A DNA stretch of 21,782 nt from positions 1-21,782 of the forward strand of contig JANBQS010000302.1 of NCBI GenBank assembly GCA_027577415.1. The letters run 5' to 3'. Both the position numbers and the translations under genes were made by a program. The notes beneath the pieces are model-generated. The model ran no database searches. It saw only the letters and a list, made by a program, of their open reading frames with translations, and had not been told where the DNA came from. The DNA comes from Coemansia sp. RSA 922 (Eukaryota; Kickxellomycota; Kickxellomycetes; Kickxellales; Kickxellaceae). Shown one piece after another: positions 7,370-18,200 of this stretch (the stretch's first letter is position 1; each line of letters begins with the position of its first letter).

Positions 7370-8140
7370 ATGCCCATATACAAAGATGTCGCATATATCG
7401 CCGACGATAACCCTCGACACACACTAGACATCTACGTACCCGATCAGGCCTCAGGAAACCTGCCATTAGTAATTTTTATCCACGGCGGGTCATGGCGAAC
7501 AGGCGATAAATCCGAATGCACAGTGCTAGCCCAAGGCCTAGTATCCCAGTCGCAAGGCAAACTAGCCGTTGCAGTGATAAACTACGGACTAAGCCAGCGT
7601 ACTCCAGACTCTATCCGGCATCCAGCACATCTCCACGACACGATAAAAGCAGTACAGTTCCTGGTCAGCAGTGACTATCCCGACAATCATCTGATAAACA
7701 GAAACAACATATATCTCTTAGGACACTCAGCAGGCGCCCACCTGGCGTCCTTGATGGTACTCAGCGAACAGCTGGATTGTAGAGCTAGTATAAGAGGCGT
7801 ATTGGGCGTCGGCGGTATCTACGATATCCCGGGTCTGTTGGAGCTCTACCCAGACTACGCTGATTTCATTGATATGGCCTTTGATCCTGCTCAATATCAG
7901 GAGGCCAGCCCGCAGCATATCGCCAAATGCAGGTATGCTGATGCCGAGCATATCCGGTTTCTGATCATCAATAGCGCTGGAGACTCGCTTATCGCAGCTA
8001 CTCACGCAGCAAGCTTTGCTAGTCAGCTCATCCGTACTGGCTACAACGACGTGGGGTTGGTGGTCAGAGACATGGGCTCGCATTTTGGCATGCTCGACAA
8101 CGAAGAGTTCTGGAAGCTAGCTACCAACTTTGTACAGTGA
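7370..8140 (+). CDS. Alpha/beta hydrolase, kynurenine formamidase (BNA7/AFMID)-like
   Basis: 256 residues, intron-free within the ORF. It has the HGGSW oxyanion-hole motif at 38-42 and the nucleophile elbow GHSAG at 118-122 (Ser120). Asp205 (SAGD) and His238 (GSHFGM) complete a plausible triad. Early strands (LDIYVP, LPLVIFIHGG) and the HPAHLHDTIKAVQFL helix match small formamidase-type carboxylesterases, whose yeast member is about the same length. Kynurenine formamidase hydrolyses N-formylkynurenine to kynurenine and formate in tryptophan breakdown and de novo NAD synthesis, in the cytosol. A related BD-FAE-type esterase cannot be excluded. A 3' splice-site-like sequence just before the ATG could mean a 5'-UTR intron or a short upstream coding exon. 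Its 3' end converges with the next gene, 111 bp apart. Confidence 0.8.
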   Translation: MPIYKDVAYIADDNPRHTLDIYVPDQASGNLPLVIFIHGGSWRTGDKSECTVLAQGLVSQSQGKLAVAVINYGLSQRTPDSIRHPAHLHDTIKAVQFLVSSDYPDNHLINRNNIYLLGHSAGAHLASLMVLSEQLDCRASIRGVLGVGGIYDIPGLLELYPDYADFIDMAFDPAQYQEASPQHIAKCRYADAEHIRFLIINSAGDSLIAATHAASFASQLIRTGYNDVGLVVRDMGSHFGMLDNEEFWKLATNFVQ

Positions 8141-8251
8141 ACCAAAACTTGTCCTTAGCTTTAAATGGTGTAGCACGAATGTGTGGTAATAATTGAGAGT
8201 ACATAATGCTGTGAGTATGAGGGGAAAAAAAAAGTGAAATATGAGGGTATA

Positions 8252-10927
8252 TCAATGCTTTGCCTGCTGGCGCGATGGTTTCGAGGCAACGACCACGCCT
8301 GGCGATGCCGTGACAGCAGACCGCTTGGCTTTTGAATCGCCAGCACCAAGCTCGATGGTATCGTCTGCCCGCGCCAAAGTAGGCGCCGACGTCGGAGGTA
8401 GCGGAAGTGATAGTGGCAAAGGCAATGCAGCCGCAGTAGACTTCTTCCGAGACCGCTTGCGCTCGGGACCAGGTGCTTTAGCCGGCTGCTTGGTAGCAAG
8501 TGGCTCTGGCTTGGCAGCCTTCATCCAGATATCCATGATACCCTCAGACGAGGTTTTGTTCTGCAACTGAAGAGCGACGAGCTCTTGGAGGTAATACATA
8601 GTATTGGCAATCTCCAAGTGCTGCAATGCACATGCCGGCAGGGCGCACTCCTCGGGCGGCTGCTTGCCGTTTGCCGACTTGCGGCGCTTCGGCGTCGGCA
8701 GTGCATTAGGCCAGTCGAGGTTGCGACCGATCGTAGCCTCGCAAGTACGCGTCAGCGCATCGTCAGTTCCATTCGGCCGCTTGCGCGGCAGGCAGACGGT
8801 GGCATCTTCTGACGAAAACGCCCACAGACGAATGCGAAAGTCCTCGTCAAATATCACTCGTAAGTCGCCGGCTTCCAGCACACGCCGGCCATTGGCATAG
8901 GCCGTAGTCAAATGCACGCCATGAAACGACATGATCGACGCGTTTTGCTTCAGTCGGTAGATTTTGGGCTGGCCCAGCGCCATGTACATTGACACTACTG
9001 TGCCCTCGCTAAACAGGCGATAGTAGAAGCCGCCCGCAGCCGCAACTGGCATGTCGTAGCTTTGCGTGCCCAGCTCCAAGCGGATATTCCCAATGTCGCA
9101 AAAGTTGTCGCTAATCGCCGTCTTCCAGTAGTCAAGGTCGCGCACGTCAGAGGCAGGTGCAAAAATACTGTGGAACTTTAGCAGTTGCTCAATGCCCCGG
9201 CCCAGAACTTCCTTTTGCGACAAGATGGCTGGCACCAAGTGATCGGCGGCTTGCAAAGTTTGCAAGGGCGCCGGTGGTAGATCCGAAGCGGGAAATCCCA
9301 ACGAGCCCAGCTGAGTGTGACTAGCTGATTGAGATGGAATCCGAGGCACAGCGGGCTGGTTCGCTGCTGTAGTCTGAAGGCTTGCTGCCGAGGCTACGCG
9401 CGACAGCTTCTTTGTAATGAGCGGTATGACAGGAATCTGAGACAGCGTGGTAGTTGACAGCGGCAAGGTCATGCTAGAAACAAGAGGTGTAGCGGGCGCC
9501 GTATCCATTGCTGGAACGGCTGGAGGTGGCGGCGCAGGCTGAGGATGCAGTGGTATTTGTGCGGGCGTAGTTCGAGATTTTTTGAGGCTCGTCGGCTGAC
9601 CAGCCTTTTGCTTAACGACAAGTACTGTCCCGACAGTAGCCGAAGACGAGACTGCGTCCTTTTTAAAAGTTAAAGCACCCGATTTGCGCTTTGTCTCCTT
9701 CGAGCTGCCCTTTTTCGCTAGCTTTGGCGAGGTCTTTGACATTTTAGTTGCCGTGCTAAGTGCCGGGCTAGTGCTGATTGTGCTTTCTGGCCGTGGAATC
9801 GCTACAATGTCTGCAGCAGGCGTTAGTCGGTCTGGCTCAACACTACTGCGAGTAAGCTTTAGGGCTGCCTCGGCGCCTGCCGCAAAGGCCTGCTGTGCGG
9901 TAGGTGCAAGAATGGTGGAGGCAAGCGGTGGAGTGCTGGTAGTTGTGGACGACGTGCTCCGCGATGCAGGCGGTGGATTCGCCTCCTTTCGAGCCAACTG
10001 CGGCGTCAGCAGCAGCGACTGCTGCCCGGGCTTCTGGCCAGCCTGCGCAGTAGAAGGCTGCGGGTGAGGCCCAAACATCTGACCTGACTGTGCGGAGGAG
10101 GAAGGGACAGACGGCTGACCAAGCAGTGCAGGCGCAGACTTTGGCGGCGGAGGCGGCGGAGGCATGGCTTGGCTGTGGTCGAGAGACAGCGCAGAGGCGA
10201 TATTCGCACTGCTATTATCCTGCTCGTGCTGGATGCCCTGGAACGCCGGCTGCTGCCGTTGAAATATCTGGTTCATCTGCTGCTCCATGAAAAGCGAGCC
10301 GGGATACTGTCGCTGCTGCTGCTGCTGCTGCTGCTGTTGCGGCTGTAAACCGTTAGCCATGTTTGCGGCACTAAATGATGGCTGTGGCGGTGTGAGCGAC
10401 ACGAGATGGCTTAACAAGGCCTGAGCTCCCTGCTGCTGCTGTGCTGCGGTCATAGAGCGGTCCTGGCCAAAGGCGGCGGTACCAATTTGTCCTACCATCG
10501 GGCTGATCATGCCTGGAGGCACGCCATTGCCGTTGGACAAGAACCAAGCTCCATTAGCGGTCGCCGCGTTCATTAGTAGCTGTCGCTGTTGCTGCTGCTG
10601 TTGTTGCTGATATAGATATTGGGGGTGAGAGGCTTGGGCGTGCATCTGCTGGGCAAGATGCTGCGAGTTGGCTGAAGAGGGAGGCGGCATTGCAGTCACC
10701 TGGCCGGGAGGATGCATGGCAGTAATATTTCCGGTCGTAAGCGCACCTGGAACTAATGCCATAGAGTTGCCTGAGCCTGATGTGCTAGTCAAGAGAGATC
10801 CTGGACTCGCCATGCTAGTGTCCGGCATGCCGTGACCCAAGTGGCTAAACCCCAGCACTCCAAACCCTTGGCTGGCCTGTCCTGGCTGTCCGGCTATGGC
10901 CGCGTTCGAATGAAAGTTATTGTTCAT
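8252..10927 (-). CDS. LIM-domain-binding (LDB1/SEUSS/PtaB/Mfg1-type) transcriptional co-regulator
   Basis: 891 residues in one exon. The N-terminal half is low-complexity: polyQ tracts at about residues 105-115 and 196-206, many Met/Gly/Gln/Pro residues, a PPPPPPP stretch, and Ser/Thr/Ala-rich linkers. Residues about 565-715 form the conserved LIM-binding-type domain: GRGIEQLLKFHSIFAP, then DLDYWKTAISDNFCDIGNIRLEL, SYDMPVAAAGGFYYRLFSEG, MSFHGVHLTTAYANGRRVLEAG and LRVIFDEDFRIRLWAFSS. A helical segment (about 765-800, LEIANTMYYLQELVALQL) and basic tail (PERKRSRKKS) follow. In fungi this family includes PtaB and Mfg1, which act with LisH partners (SomA/Flo8) in nuclear complexes controlling adhesion, filamentation and development. 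Nuclear location and role are inferred from the family. Which orthologue it is cannot be settled here. Confidence 0.9.
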   Translation of the reverse strand: MNNNFHSNAAIAGQPGQASQGFGVLGFSHLGHGMPDTSMASPGSLLTSTSGSGNSMALVPGALTTGNITAMHPPGQVTAMPPPSSANSQHLAQQMHAQASHPQYLYQQQQQQQQRQLLMNAATANGAWFLSNGNGVPPGMISPMVGQIGTAAFGQDRSMTAAQQQQGAQALLSHLVSLTPPQPSFSAANMANGLQPQQQQQQQQQRQYPGSLFMEQQMNQIFQRQQPAFQGIQHEQDNSSANIASALSLDHSQAMPPPPPPPKSAPALLGQPSVPSSSAQSGQMFGPHPQPSTAQAGQKPGQQSLLLTPQLARKEANPPPASRSTSSTTTSTPPLASTILAPTAQQAFAAGAEAALKLTRSSVEPDRLTPAADIVAIPRPESTISTSPALSTATKMSKTSPKLAKKGSSKETKRKSGALTFKKDAVSSSATVGTVLVVKQKAGQPTSLKKSRTTPAQIPLHPQPAPPPPAVPAMDTAPATPLVSSMTLPLSTTTLSQIPVIPLITKKLSRVASAASLQTTAANQPAVPRIPSQSASHTQLGSLGFPASDLPPAPLQTLQAADHLVPAILSQKEVLGRGIEQLLKFHSIFAPASDVRDLDYWKTAISDNFCDIGNIRLELGTQSYDMPVAAAGGFYYRLFSEGTVVSMYMALGQPKIYRLKQNASIMSFHGVHLTTAYANGRRVLEAGDLRVIFDEDFRIRLWAFSSEDATVCLPRKRPNGTDDALTRTCEATIGRNLDWPNALPTPKRRKSANGKQPPEECALPACALQHLEIANTMYYLQELVALQLQNKTSSEGIMDIWMKAAKPEPLATKQPAKAPGPERKRSRKKSTAAALPLPLSLPLPPTSAPTLARADDTIELGAGDSKAKRSAVTASPGVVVASKPSRQQAKH
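10312..10336. repeat. CTG/CAG microsatellite encoding polyglutamine
   Basis: A near-pure GCT/CTG triplet run on the plus strand, read as CAG codons on the minus strand inside the LDB-type gene. A second, interrupted tract lies at about 10576-10609. Such tracts are length-polymorphic in many fungal transcription factors. Confidence 0.85.
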
Positions 10928-11736
10928 CGGCTACTGGCGGCGAATACGTTGCCGAATAGAAAAGAAAAGTTCCGGCAGCTGTGGTAGTCGTTTGGCGAGG
11001 CCCTGTGCGAAAAGGCAAAAGGCCCAGCCTGCTAACATAGAAGCCGGGCTGTGTGGATTATAGGGAAGAAAAAAAAACAAGGACAAGTGCTATGCAAGCT
11101 ATTAGAGTGCAAGGCAAGCTCTGCTTTTTTCCACGAATAGCTAGAGAGAAAGATGCGGGTATAGGATAAAAGAAAAAGAACTGAAGAAGAAAGAAGAAAC
11201 ACGAAAGCAAGCCTCCCCGCAGACCCGCTTTTCCCAGTACAAAGAGCGAAAGTATATGTTGCGGCTAAAGCATATTCTATTGGCTGAAATTAGTGTCACA
11301 TGCCTCTTTAGTCTAAGCCGCCTTTACAAAAGTAAGGGAGACGATCCGAGGGAGGGACGAGCAGGGCCCAGCTCATACTGCGCTGTGTACGAGAGGGGGG
11401 ATACGTGCGGGGGGAGGATGGAGTATGTTTGTAGTAGACATGGTCCGCGACAAGTACTCACACGCTGCCAAGGTGGTGGGGTGACCCACACTGCCACATG
11501 TGCCAGTCGTCATTGGTGGCCCAAAGCCCGCCTCTGACATGTGGCCGTGTCCATGCATATAACATAGACAAGGGGCAAAAGTGTAGTTTTGCCTTTCTCT
11601 TCACTTTTGCTTCGCTTTCTTCCGAATTTGTTATTTTCAATTCGCACTCTACTTGCGCCAAGTATACTTACACGAGATATAATAGGCTTCCCAGACACCA
11701 TTCCCTTTATTTGCTCAAAGTTGGCATATCTAAAGT
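10928..11736. promoter_or_regulatory. Long divergent promoter region (LDB-type gene / monoglyceride lipase)
   Basis: About 800 bp between two divergent start codons. The left half is purine-rich on the plus strand (10960-11240). Two E-box-like CATGTG sites occur: a palindromic CACATGTG at 11495-11502 and CATGTG at 11538-11543. TATA-like stretches lie near 11556 and 11678. Short ORFs here (for example 11256-11537) have no protein-like features. I see no RNA gene. Confidence 0.5.
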
Positions 11737-12633
11737 ATGGCGACAGTTGACAAGCAGACCAAGACGCTTACCGTCGATGGCGTTGACGAAGTTATCGAGT
11801 GGGTGGATCATGATGACAGGTCGTTCTACACCCATCTCTTCAAGGCCACCACGCAGCCACCAGTCGCCACGATGACGCTAGTACATGGACTGTGTGAGCA
11901 CATTGACCGGTACGAAGACATGGCTCGCTCTTTCGCTCGTAGCGGTATCCAAGTGCTTGGCTTTGACCAACGCGGATTCGGCAAGACTGGGCGCCAATGT
12001 GGCGTGCTGGGCGACAACGAGGGACTAGACACAGTAGCTTCCGATATCGCCTCGATGAACAATCGAGTGTCTATTGAAGGCGTGCCACATTTCTTGTTTG
12101 GACATTCGATGGGCGGACTCAACGTGCTGAATTTTTGCATGCAAAAGGCTGATAACATCAAGGGCGTCATTGCCTCGGCTCCCGCACTCCTCCCTGGCAA
12201 GCCCCTGATGCCACCACGTATCGTTCAGTATGCCCTGCACCAAGTCGTTCGCTTCTTCCCGAGTATCCAGAAGAACACTGGTATTGAAACTGATATGATG
12301 ACCAGTAACCAGGCCGAGCTGAAAAAGTTTAATGCTTCTATCGAGAATCTCAGCCACTGCACGCTGAAAACGATAGCTAACCTTATCAAGGGCGGTCCTA
12401 ACGTTATTAAGAATGCCGGCGAGTTTAAAACTCCTGTATTCCTCATTCATGCCGACGGTGACCGGGCTACTGACCCTGATGGTACGCGCCAGTTCTTTGA
12501 GGGCCTGCCAGAGTCCCTGGATAAGGAGTACAAGGAAGTCAGCAATGCCTACCACGAGCTCCACTTTGAGGAGGACTTGGACTTTGACCTGCTTAATACG
12601 TACAAGCAGTGGATCCTCTCTCGTCTGGACTAG
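11737..12633 (+). CDS. MGLL: Monoglyceride lipase (serine alpha/beta hydrolase, MGLL/YJU3 family)
   Basis: 298 residues, close to the usual fungal and animal length, in one exon. The hydrolase-4 fold is clear: LVHGLCEH with the oxyanion HG at 50-51, FDQRGFGKTG at 76-85, the nucleophile elbow GHSMGG at 122-127 (Ser124), a lid region at about 150-205, Asp242 in HADGDRATDP, and His273 in AYHELHFE. The enzyme hydrolyses monoacylglycerols to fatty acid and glycerol, the last step of triacylglycerol mobilisation; the yeast enzyme sits on lipid droplets and membranes. No transmembrane segment or signal peptide is present. It converges with the AP-1 mu gene, with 104 bp between stop codons. Confidence 0.93.
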   Translation: MATVDKQTKTLTVDGVDEVIEWVDHDDRSFYTHLFKATTQPPVATMTLVHGLCEHIDRYEDMARSFARSGIQVLGFDQRGFGKTGRQCGVLGDNEGLDTVASDIASMNNRVSIEGVPHFLFGHSMGGLNVLNFCMQKADNIKGVIASAPALLPGKPLMPPRIVQYALHQVVRFFPSIQKNTGIETDMMTSNQAELKKFNASIENLSHCTLKTIANLIKGGPNVIKNAGEFKTPVFLIHADGDRATDPDGTRQFFEGLPESLDKEYKEVSNAYHELHFEEDLDFDLLNTYKQWILSRLD

Positions 12634-12737
12634 ATCCACATACTCCTTAATGCTATCAAAACGGCTCATTCTCTTCAGGTACCCACCAATAATATCAAAA
12701 AATGAATTGAATTGAACAAATAACAAAAAAAATGTGT

Positions 12738-14123
12738 TTAGATGGGCGGAAGGCGAGATGCGCCAGACGTCAGCGGCTCAGGCATCCGCAATTGATAGTC
12801 GCCGTTCTTTGTAATGTACCGTACCCAGGGCAAGGCCTGGTATCCCGACTTTTCCACAATCTTTAGATAGCGAACTTGAATCCCCGACGTAGTAAAGTAC
12901 GGAATCTCAAACTTGACCGAAATAGGCGGGCGCCGATCAGGGTCTTCGTCACGAATACTAGGCAGTCCAAAGTGCGCACGAAGCAGGGCCTCCTTACCGC
13001 CCTGGAACTGCTTAATCTTCCAAACAAAGGCCGAGCGCTCAGGCGCATACTTGACCGACCCGATAGTGCTTTTAAATTTAGGCGAATCGGCGTCGTTAGG
13101 CACAGGGACGATAATCTCAACGTTATTCGCGGTAGACCGACTCTTGAACTGGGCCTTTGCCTTGACCATATACTCGACGCGACCGCGGTGGCTTTCAACG
13201 ACAGACTCGCACCAAATAAGCGGCTTGAGCTGGGTGTTGAGGCGGTAGGTCATTAGCTCAAACTCGCCGTCGGGAGGGATAAAGGAGATCGTGCGATCTG
13301 ACTCGAATTTAGATAGCCGCACGCACTGATGGAACCGGATATCCTCCATCTCCACGGCCTTGCCCTTGGCACTCCGACCAGTGCTCTCGAACATGACCTT
13401 GTCATTGAGTCCCAGACGCAGTTCGGGCATACCGCTCAGATACACTTTCATTTTGATGGCGCCCTGGATCTCGCTACTAAGCACATTGCCCGTCGGGTTG
13501 ACTAGCATGTTGATCGACTCTACGACGTCCAAGAATACTTCGTTCTTGCGGTAGGAAATACCCTCAGACCGCCACGACACAGCATTAGTCACTGCCATTG
13601 GTGGCCGCGGGGTAACCTCGAGCATATGGCTTTCCTGAGTAATATACTCTTGCAGGATCTTTGGCTCTGTAATCTGTGGTACTCCATAGTCCATCATTTC
13701 GTCTAGCAGTTCGTAGATAATGACAAAATTATCGCGAATCGATTCCTCCTCTAGCGTCTTAAAGTACTCTGTAAACACTTTGGATAAGTGGTGCAGGAAC
13801 TGTAGCAACGTCATGGCGTTTGTGTTTTTGCGTGTCAGAGCAACCACTACACACAAAAAGTATTTTTTTAGTTATCGGCGGGGGGTTGTTGACTCTGTTG
13901 CGCTTGGAAATAGCGAGTACTTACAGTATACGTCCTTTTCGCGTAGATGTAAGTAGGTTACGCCATTTTCGGTCATTACTGGCAAGCTTGTGCCTTCCTC
14001 ATCTTCGCGCTCTTCGAGCAAGGGCATGAACCGCTCAATGGCATTGAGTGGAATGTCACCACGGTAATCGCGCGCAATGAGCGGCTTGCCCTTCAAGTCT
14101 AGTATGAATATCGAAGACGCCAT
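12738..14123 (-). CDS. APM1: AP-1 clathrin adaptor complex subunit mu (two exons)
   Basis: Exon 1 runs 14123-13925 (66 codons plus one base, MASSIFILDLKGKPLIARDY...), and exon 2 runs 13846-12738. Joining them restores the conserved DVY-LVALTRKN passage and gives 435 residues; animal mu-1 has about 423. Residues 1-140 are the longin-like N-domain, including EEESIRDNFVIIYELLDE. From about 158 the mu-homology domain follows (SWRSEGISYRKNEVFLDV, then NDKVMFESTGR, ISFIPPDGEFELMTYR and STANNVEI). The end, SGYQALPWVRYIT-NGDYQLR, distinguishes AP-1 mu from AP-2 mu. A 13-residue C-terminal extension (MPEPLTSGASRLPPI region) is extra. The subunit binds Tyr-x-x-hydrophobic sorting signals in clathrin transport between the trans-Golgi and endosomes. 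Confidence 0.95.
13847..13924 (-). other. Spliceosomal intron of the AP-1 mu gene (78 nt)
   Basis: On the minus strand it begins GTAAGT (13924-13919) and ends GTGTGTAG (to 13847). A TAACTAA branch-site-like motif lies about 25 nt before the acceptor. It interrupts a codon after its first base, and removing it rebuilds the conserved protein exactly. It is the only intron in the window supported by homology. Confidence 0.93.
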
Positions 14124-14398
14124 TTCAAGTAATAATATAAGTGCAAAAAATAAGGCAATCCGACAAATATACGAAAGCAAAGGATTGAAGGGTGAGGGGA
14201 AACTAAGTGAGTCTGAAGTGGCGGCTCCATCTAGCCGACTCGGCTACGACCCTGTTGTCGCTTTCGCAGCGCAATGACGGAGAGATAGATCACTATCAGG
14301 ACCCCAGCCTCTATCGACCAGAGCCCATCACTTAGAGACCTATCTCAATCCGTTAGCCAAATGCTTCCTCCCCAGATGTTTTGTTTTGTTAAACGGAA

Positions 14399-15007
14399 TT
14401 ACCCGCTGGCCGACTGGTAAAGAGCGGCAATGACTGCACGAGTGCGTGTAGTGCGCTTATCGTTAACCGCTATACGCCTAAGCGCTGCCGAGCCAGGTCC
14501 AACTAAAGGATTTGGCTCTGTCACAAGCCGATTAGCCTCGCGAGCCTTCGCAGCCTGGCGCAACCGGCTAGCTCGGACAGCAGTGGGCATCCAGCGAGGG
14601 CGCTTCTCTTGGGGCTTTGGCGGGCGAGGATCACGACGAGCACACGCCGGGTAGGGACCCAGGTCGTCTTGAGGCAACGAACGGCGGGGCAGTGGGTGCT
14701 CGAAGTGTGGACTCAGCTCACGGGCAGGCCTTGGAGTCGGCTGAGTAATGTGCGCATAGTGGCGGACACGGTGAGCACGGTAGACTGGTTCAAACCCTTC
14801 ACTATCGCTGTCAGAGCTTATAACACGACGGTACACTGGAGCCGATCTGCGCGATGCATAAGGAGCTAGGTCGTCCGAGGTCAAGGAGTCGCGAGGGACA
14901 ACAGGGCGGTGCAAAAACTGTCGGTGCACAGGAGGATGCTCCAAATGCTTCACAAAGTACCACGGTTGAGTCAGACCCATGGCCAGCAGATAGCCCAAAT
15001 ACGCCAT
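14399..15007 (-). CDS. Unknown basic protein with an internal duplicated motif
   Basis: The first ATG in the frame (15007-15005) gives 202 residues. The frame stays open upstream to a TTG and beyond but has no earlier ATG; a TTTCTACAG just upstream could be a 3' splice site, so an upstream exon is possible. The N-terminus (MAYLGYLLAMGL) is hydrophobic but short. Two related segments stand out: residues 21-55 (HLEHPP, then DSLTSDDLAPYASRR) and 101-125 (HFEHPL, then RRSLPQDDLGPYPACARR). They share H-hydrophobic-EHP and SL-x-x-DDL-x-PY. An acidic SSDSDSEGF stretch lies between them. The C-terminus is helical and Arg-rich. I do not recognise the family. It is head to tail with AP-1 mu and divergent from the SFI1-like gene. 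Confidence 0.6.
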   Translation of the reverse strand: MAYLGYLLAMGLTQPWYFVKHLEHPPVHRQFLHRPVVPRDSLTSDDLAPYASRRSAPVYRRVISSDSDSEGFEPVYRAHRVRHYAHITQPTPRPARELSPHFEHPLPRRSLPQDDLGPYPACARRDPRPPKPQEKRPRWMPTAVRASRLRQAAKAREANRLVTEPNPLVGPGSAALRRIAVNDKRTTRTRAVIAALYQSASG

Positions 15008-15200
15008 ACTCCTCGCCGCATTGACGACCCTGTAGAAACACGCCCAGGCTCTGTCAAGGTAAACAATCAAAAGAGTGGGGGAATAAAAATGTCGCGTTCC
15101 AGCTTTTTTTCTTTTTCTCTTTTTTTTTTTCTTTTAATTTTGTTTTCTAATTCTTAGTTGTTTTTTTTTTTTCGCTTTTATTTATCTTATTTGTTACTTG

Positions 15201-18200
15201 ATGGAGGCCGCGCCTTTGGTCAGGTACGGCGAAAAGCGCAAGGCCAATGGCATTACTTGGAGTAAACAAGCCGCTGAGGACAAGCCAAAGCCCACGCCGC
15301 GCATCCTAGGTCGCTTCAACCGAGGCAAGCGACCACCCAGACCACCCAGTAGTATCAGCGACACCAACGATGCCGACGGCGAGCACGAGCAGGACCATAT
15401 CTCCAATCGCTACGGCACTTACTCTCGAAATGAGTCTCGAAATGAGTCCCGGAATTTGCAGCGCATTCCGCGCACATTGCGACAACCGTCCCTCGACTCT
15501 GAGTTTGAGCTACTCCCCGAAAGCAACGACGAGTCTCTCCCCGAAGCGGCACCAGTTTTACACGGGTTCTTTGCTAGCAAGTCAGCGGCGACGCAGAAAA
15601 TCATTCTCGCCTCCATTTTCCACAGCTGGTTACAAATGGCCGAGGCTACGCGGGCGCGGCGCGACGAGTTGCTTCGCAAGTGGACCGAGGCTATGAGTTT
15701 TAGGAACCGCCAAGTTTTGAGACATACATTGGGGATATGGCGCAAGGCAACGGAGCAGTCGGCACTAGAGTCTGGCGGGAGTTACGAGAAGGTGCAGCTC
15801 AAACTGGCTACCATGCATTGTCGCAACCTATATCTTCGTCGAGCATTTGCTCGTCTCATGGATAGCTGGGACCTACAGCAACGACTCCATAGCTGGGAGG
15901 CTGGTGTCCCGCAAAGACTCGTTACCGGATGCTGGATAGAGTGGCGAACCCGATTAGCTCAGAAAAAGCACGCCGCGATCACATTGGCCTCGGACGTTGT
16001 ACAAAAGTCCACTCGGGCGAATACCCTTAAACGAGTATTGCAATGCTGGCGGCTCCAAGCGATGCTCAAGAGTAAGGAGCAGATGTTTGTACAATGGCGA
16101 ACAGCTCGTTTGATACGTGAGAGTGTGCATGTGTGGCGTCTGCAAAATGTCGAAAAGAGCTATACCCAGCAAAAATCCAGTCCCGTTAAGCACTCGCTTG
16201 TTCGTTGGCGTGATGCTGCTGGTACGCAGCGCCGCGAGAGAGACTGTGAGATGAGGAACCAGTCGATGCTACGACAGCAGTTGTTGGCCTGGCACGCGGT
16301 ATCCCAGCAGATGAAGGGTATGGAGAGTCAGGCTGACACGTTACGCCAGCGCTCGTTGTTGTATGCTCCGCTTGACCGCCTGTTTGACGGGCTTCAGGCT
16401 CGGCAGACGGCTGATGCGCAGGCCACACGGTTCCATCGGTACCAGACCATGGCGCGGGCATTCGAGATATGGCGTCATCATTGTCGGACCCGTCGAGACA
16501 GTCAGCTCCAGTCTCGGGCGATCCGCGATCTAGCCCGGCGACGCGACCAGAAGCACCGCCGCTTGATCCTCTCTGCGTGGCGTGAGGTCGCTGGCAGAGT
16601 CATTCGTGCGGAGAGCTACGCTGACGAGTTGGTTAGTCGCAGGCGTCGAGCTATGCTGGTCAATTGCTTCAGACAGTGGTATGCCTCGTGTTCATTCGAC
16701 GGCATAGGTCAGCGTACGATGACTATTACTCGGCCTGTTATTATGCCACCGCCGCCGCCGCCATTGAGGTCGCAGAAGCCGATACAGTCTCAGTTGCCGA
16801 CGCCTGTGTCTGCGCCAGTGACTAATGCGCAGACTATGACTTCGATGATCGAGGAGCTTCCGAGGCGTGAGCGCGCTATCAGTATCCAGACGGAGACTGT
16901 TCCGTCTCGTGCAGAATCTGACGAGAGGCAAGAATTGCTGAGACGTGTGCGTGTGGCTGAAGAAGAGGCGAAACGGTACAAGTCGCTTTATGTGGATCCA
17001 AAGCAAGTCAAGATGGATATTGTCGCTCACGAAGAACGATTGGAAGGGCTTTTGGATCAGTGGGACCGTAGTCACAGACGTCGGCTGTTGCAATCGGCGT
17101 TCCGTCAGATGCATACTCGCTATAGCGATGGCAGGCATTGCCAGGAGCAAGAGCAGCGGCTGCTGGCTGCCGCAACACGCAATTATGGCGACAACCGTTT
17201 GCGCCAGGCGCTAAGGCAATGGCGGGGCGTGGCTCAGTCTCAGGCGAGGGACGCAATGGCTGCCGACAGACATTACTATCAGCTCAGTAGGCCGGCCAAC
17301 GAGGAAATGTGCTACAATGTGTTATTCGAATGGCGTGACCAGCTCAAGGAAAAGCGGCAGCTCGTTATGTCGGCCGATAAGCGGAGGCAAGTCCGTGTAG
17401 CGCGCAAGTTCCTATCTACACTGCGTTCTCGGTTTGCCAGGCTGCGCGAGATGGAGCTGGAGGCCAAGAGCATGCATCGTGTGCTGGTTTTGTCTCGGAC
17501 ATGGGGTCGGCTTAACGCACAGTTTACTATGACGCGGACCAGCCGAGTACTTACGAGCATGCATATCAGCGACCACGATGCATTATTGACGATTGCCAAT
17601 GTTGGGCCTGCTCAGGCAAAGGCTTCATCGGTGCCTGAGCCTAGTATGCTTGACAATACGGCCATGCTGGATGTTCAGGAGCTTGAGAACTACTTTAGCG
17701 CTTGGCGGATGCTGGTAGAGGACGTCCGTGATACTCAGGGCGCTGTCATGGGGCGGCTGCCACCGCTGCTGCAACAGCGGGCTGTTGGGTCGCTGTCTAG
17801 TTCGGAGGGATTCGACTGGGGGCTCCTGCACAAGGGACATTTGCTTACCTTGGTGATCAAGAAATGGCACCGCCTATTGCCTGCTGCTCGTTCCGCGCGT
17901 AGCACTGCGCCGCTTAGCAGCTTTGGCAGCATGGGGGCAGCCCGCAGAGCGAGCAGCGAGGGGGATGGGCCTAATGCTGTTGAGCTGCAGCGGTACGAAA
18001 AGATGGTTGTCCAGGGCCGTGTGTTCAGGCTCACAAAGACCGCGTTCCACCGGTGGGTGATCGCCAACCGTGGCAAGCTCCTTGAACAGCGCCAGTTGTC
18101 TCAGTCCATGAAGCGCCTGGTGTCGGCCATTGCCTCGCGTGTGAGACAAGTGAAGGTGGCTCGCGAGAAGGAGCGTATGTTCCAGCTCCGGCCTGCAGTC

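Noticed and set aside
12025..12726. 233-aa ORF on the minus strand
   Set aside because: Fully antisense to the monoglyceride lipase with its catalytic motifs; no recognisable domain.
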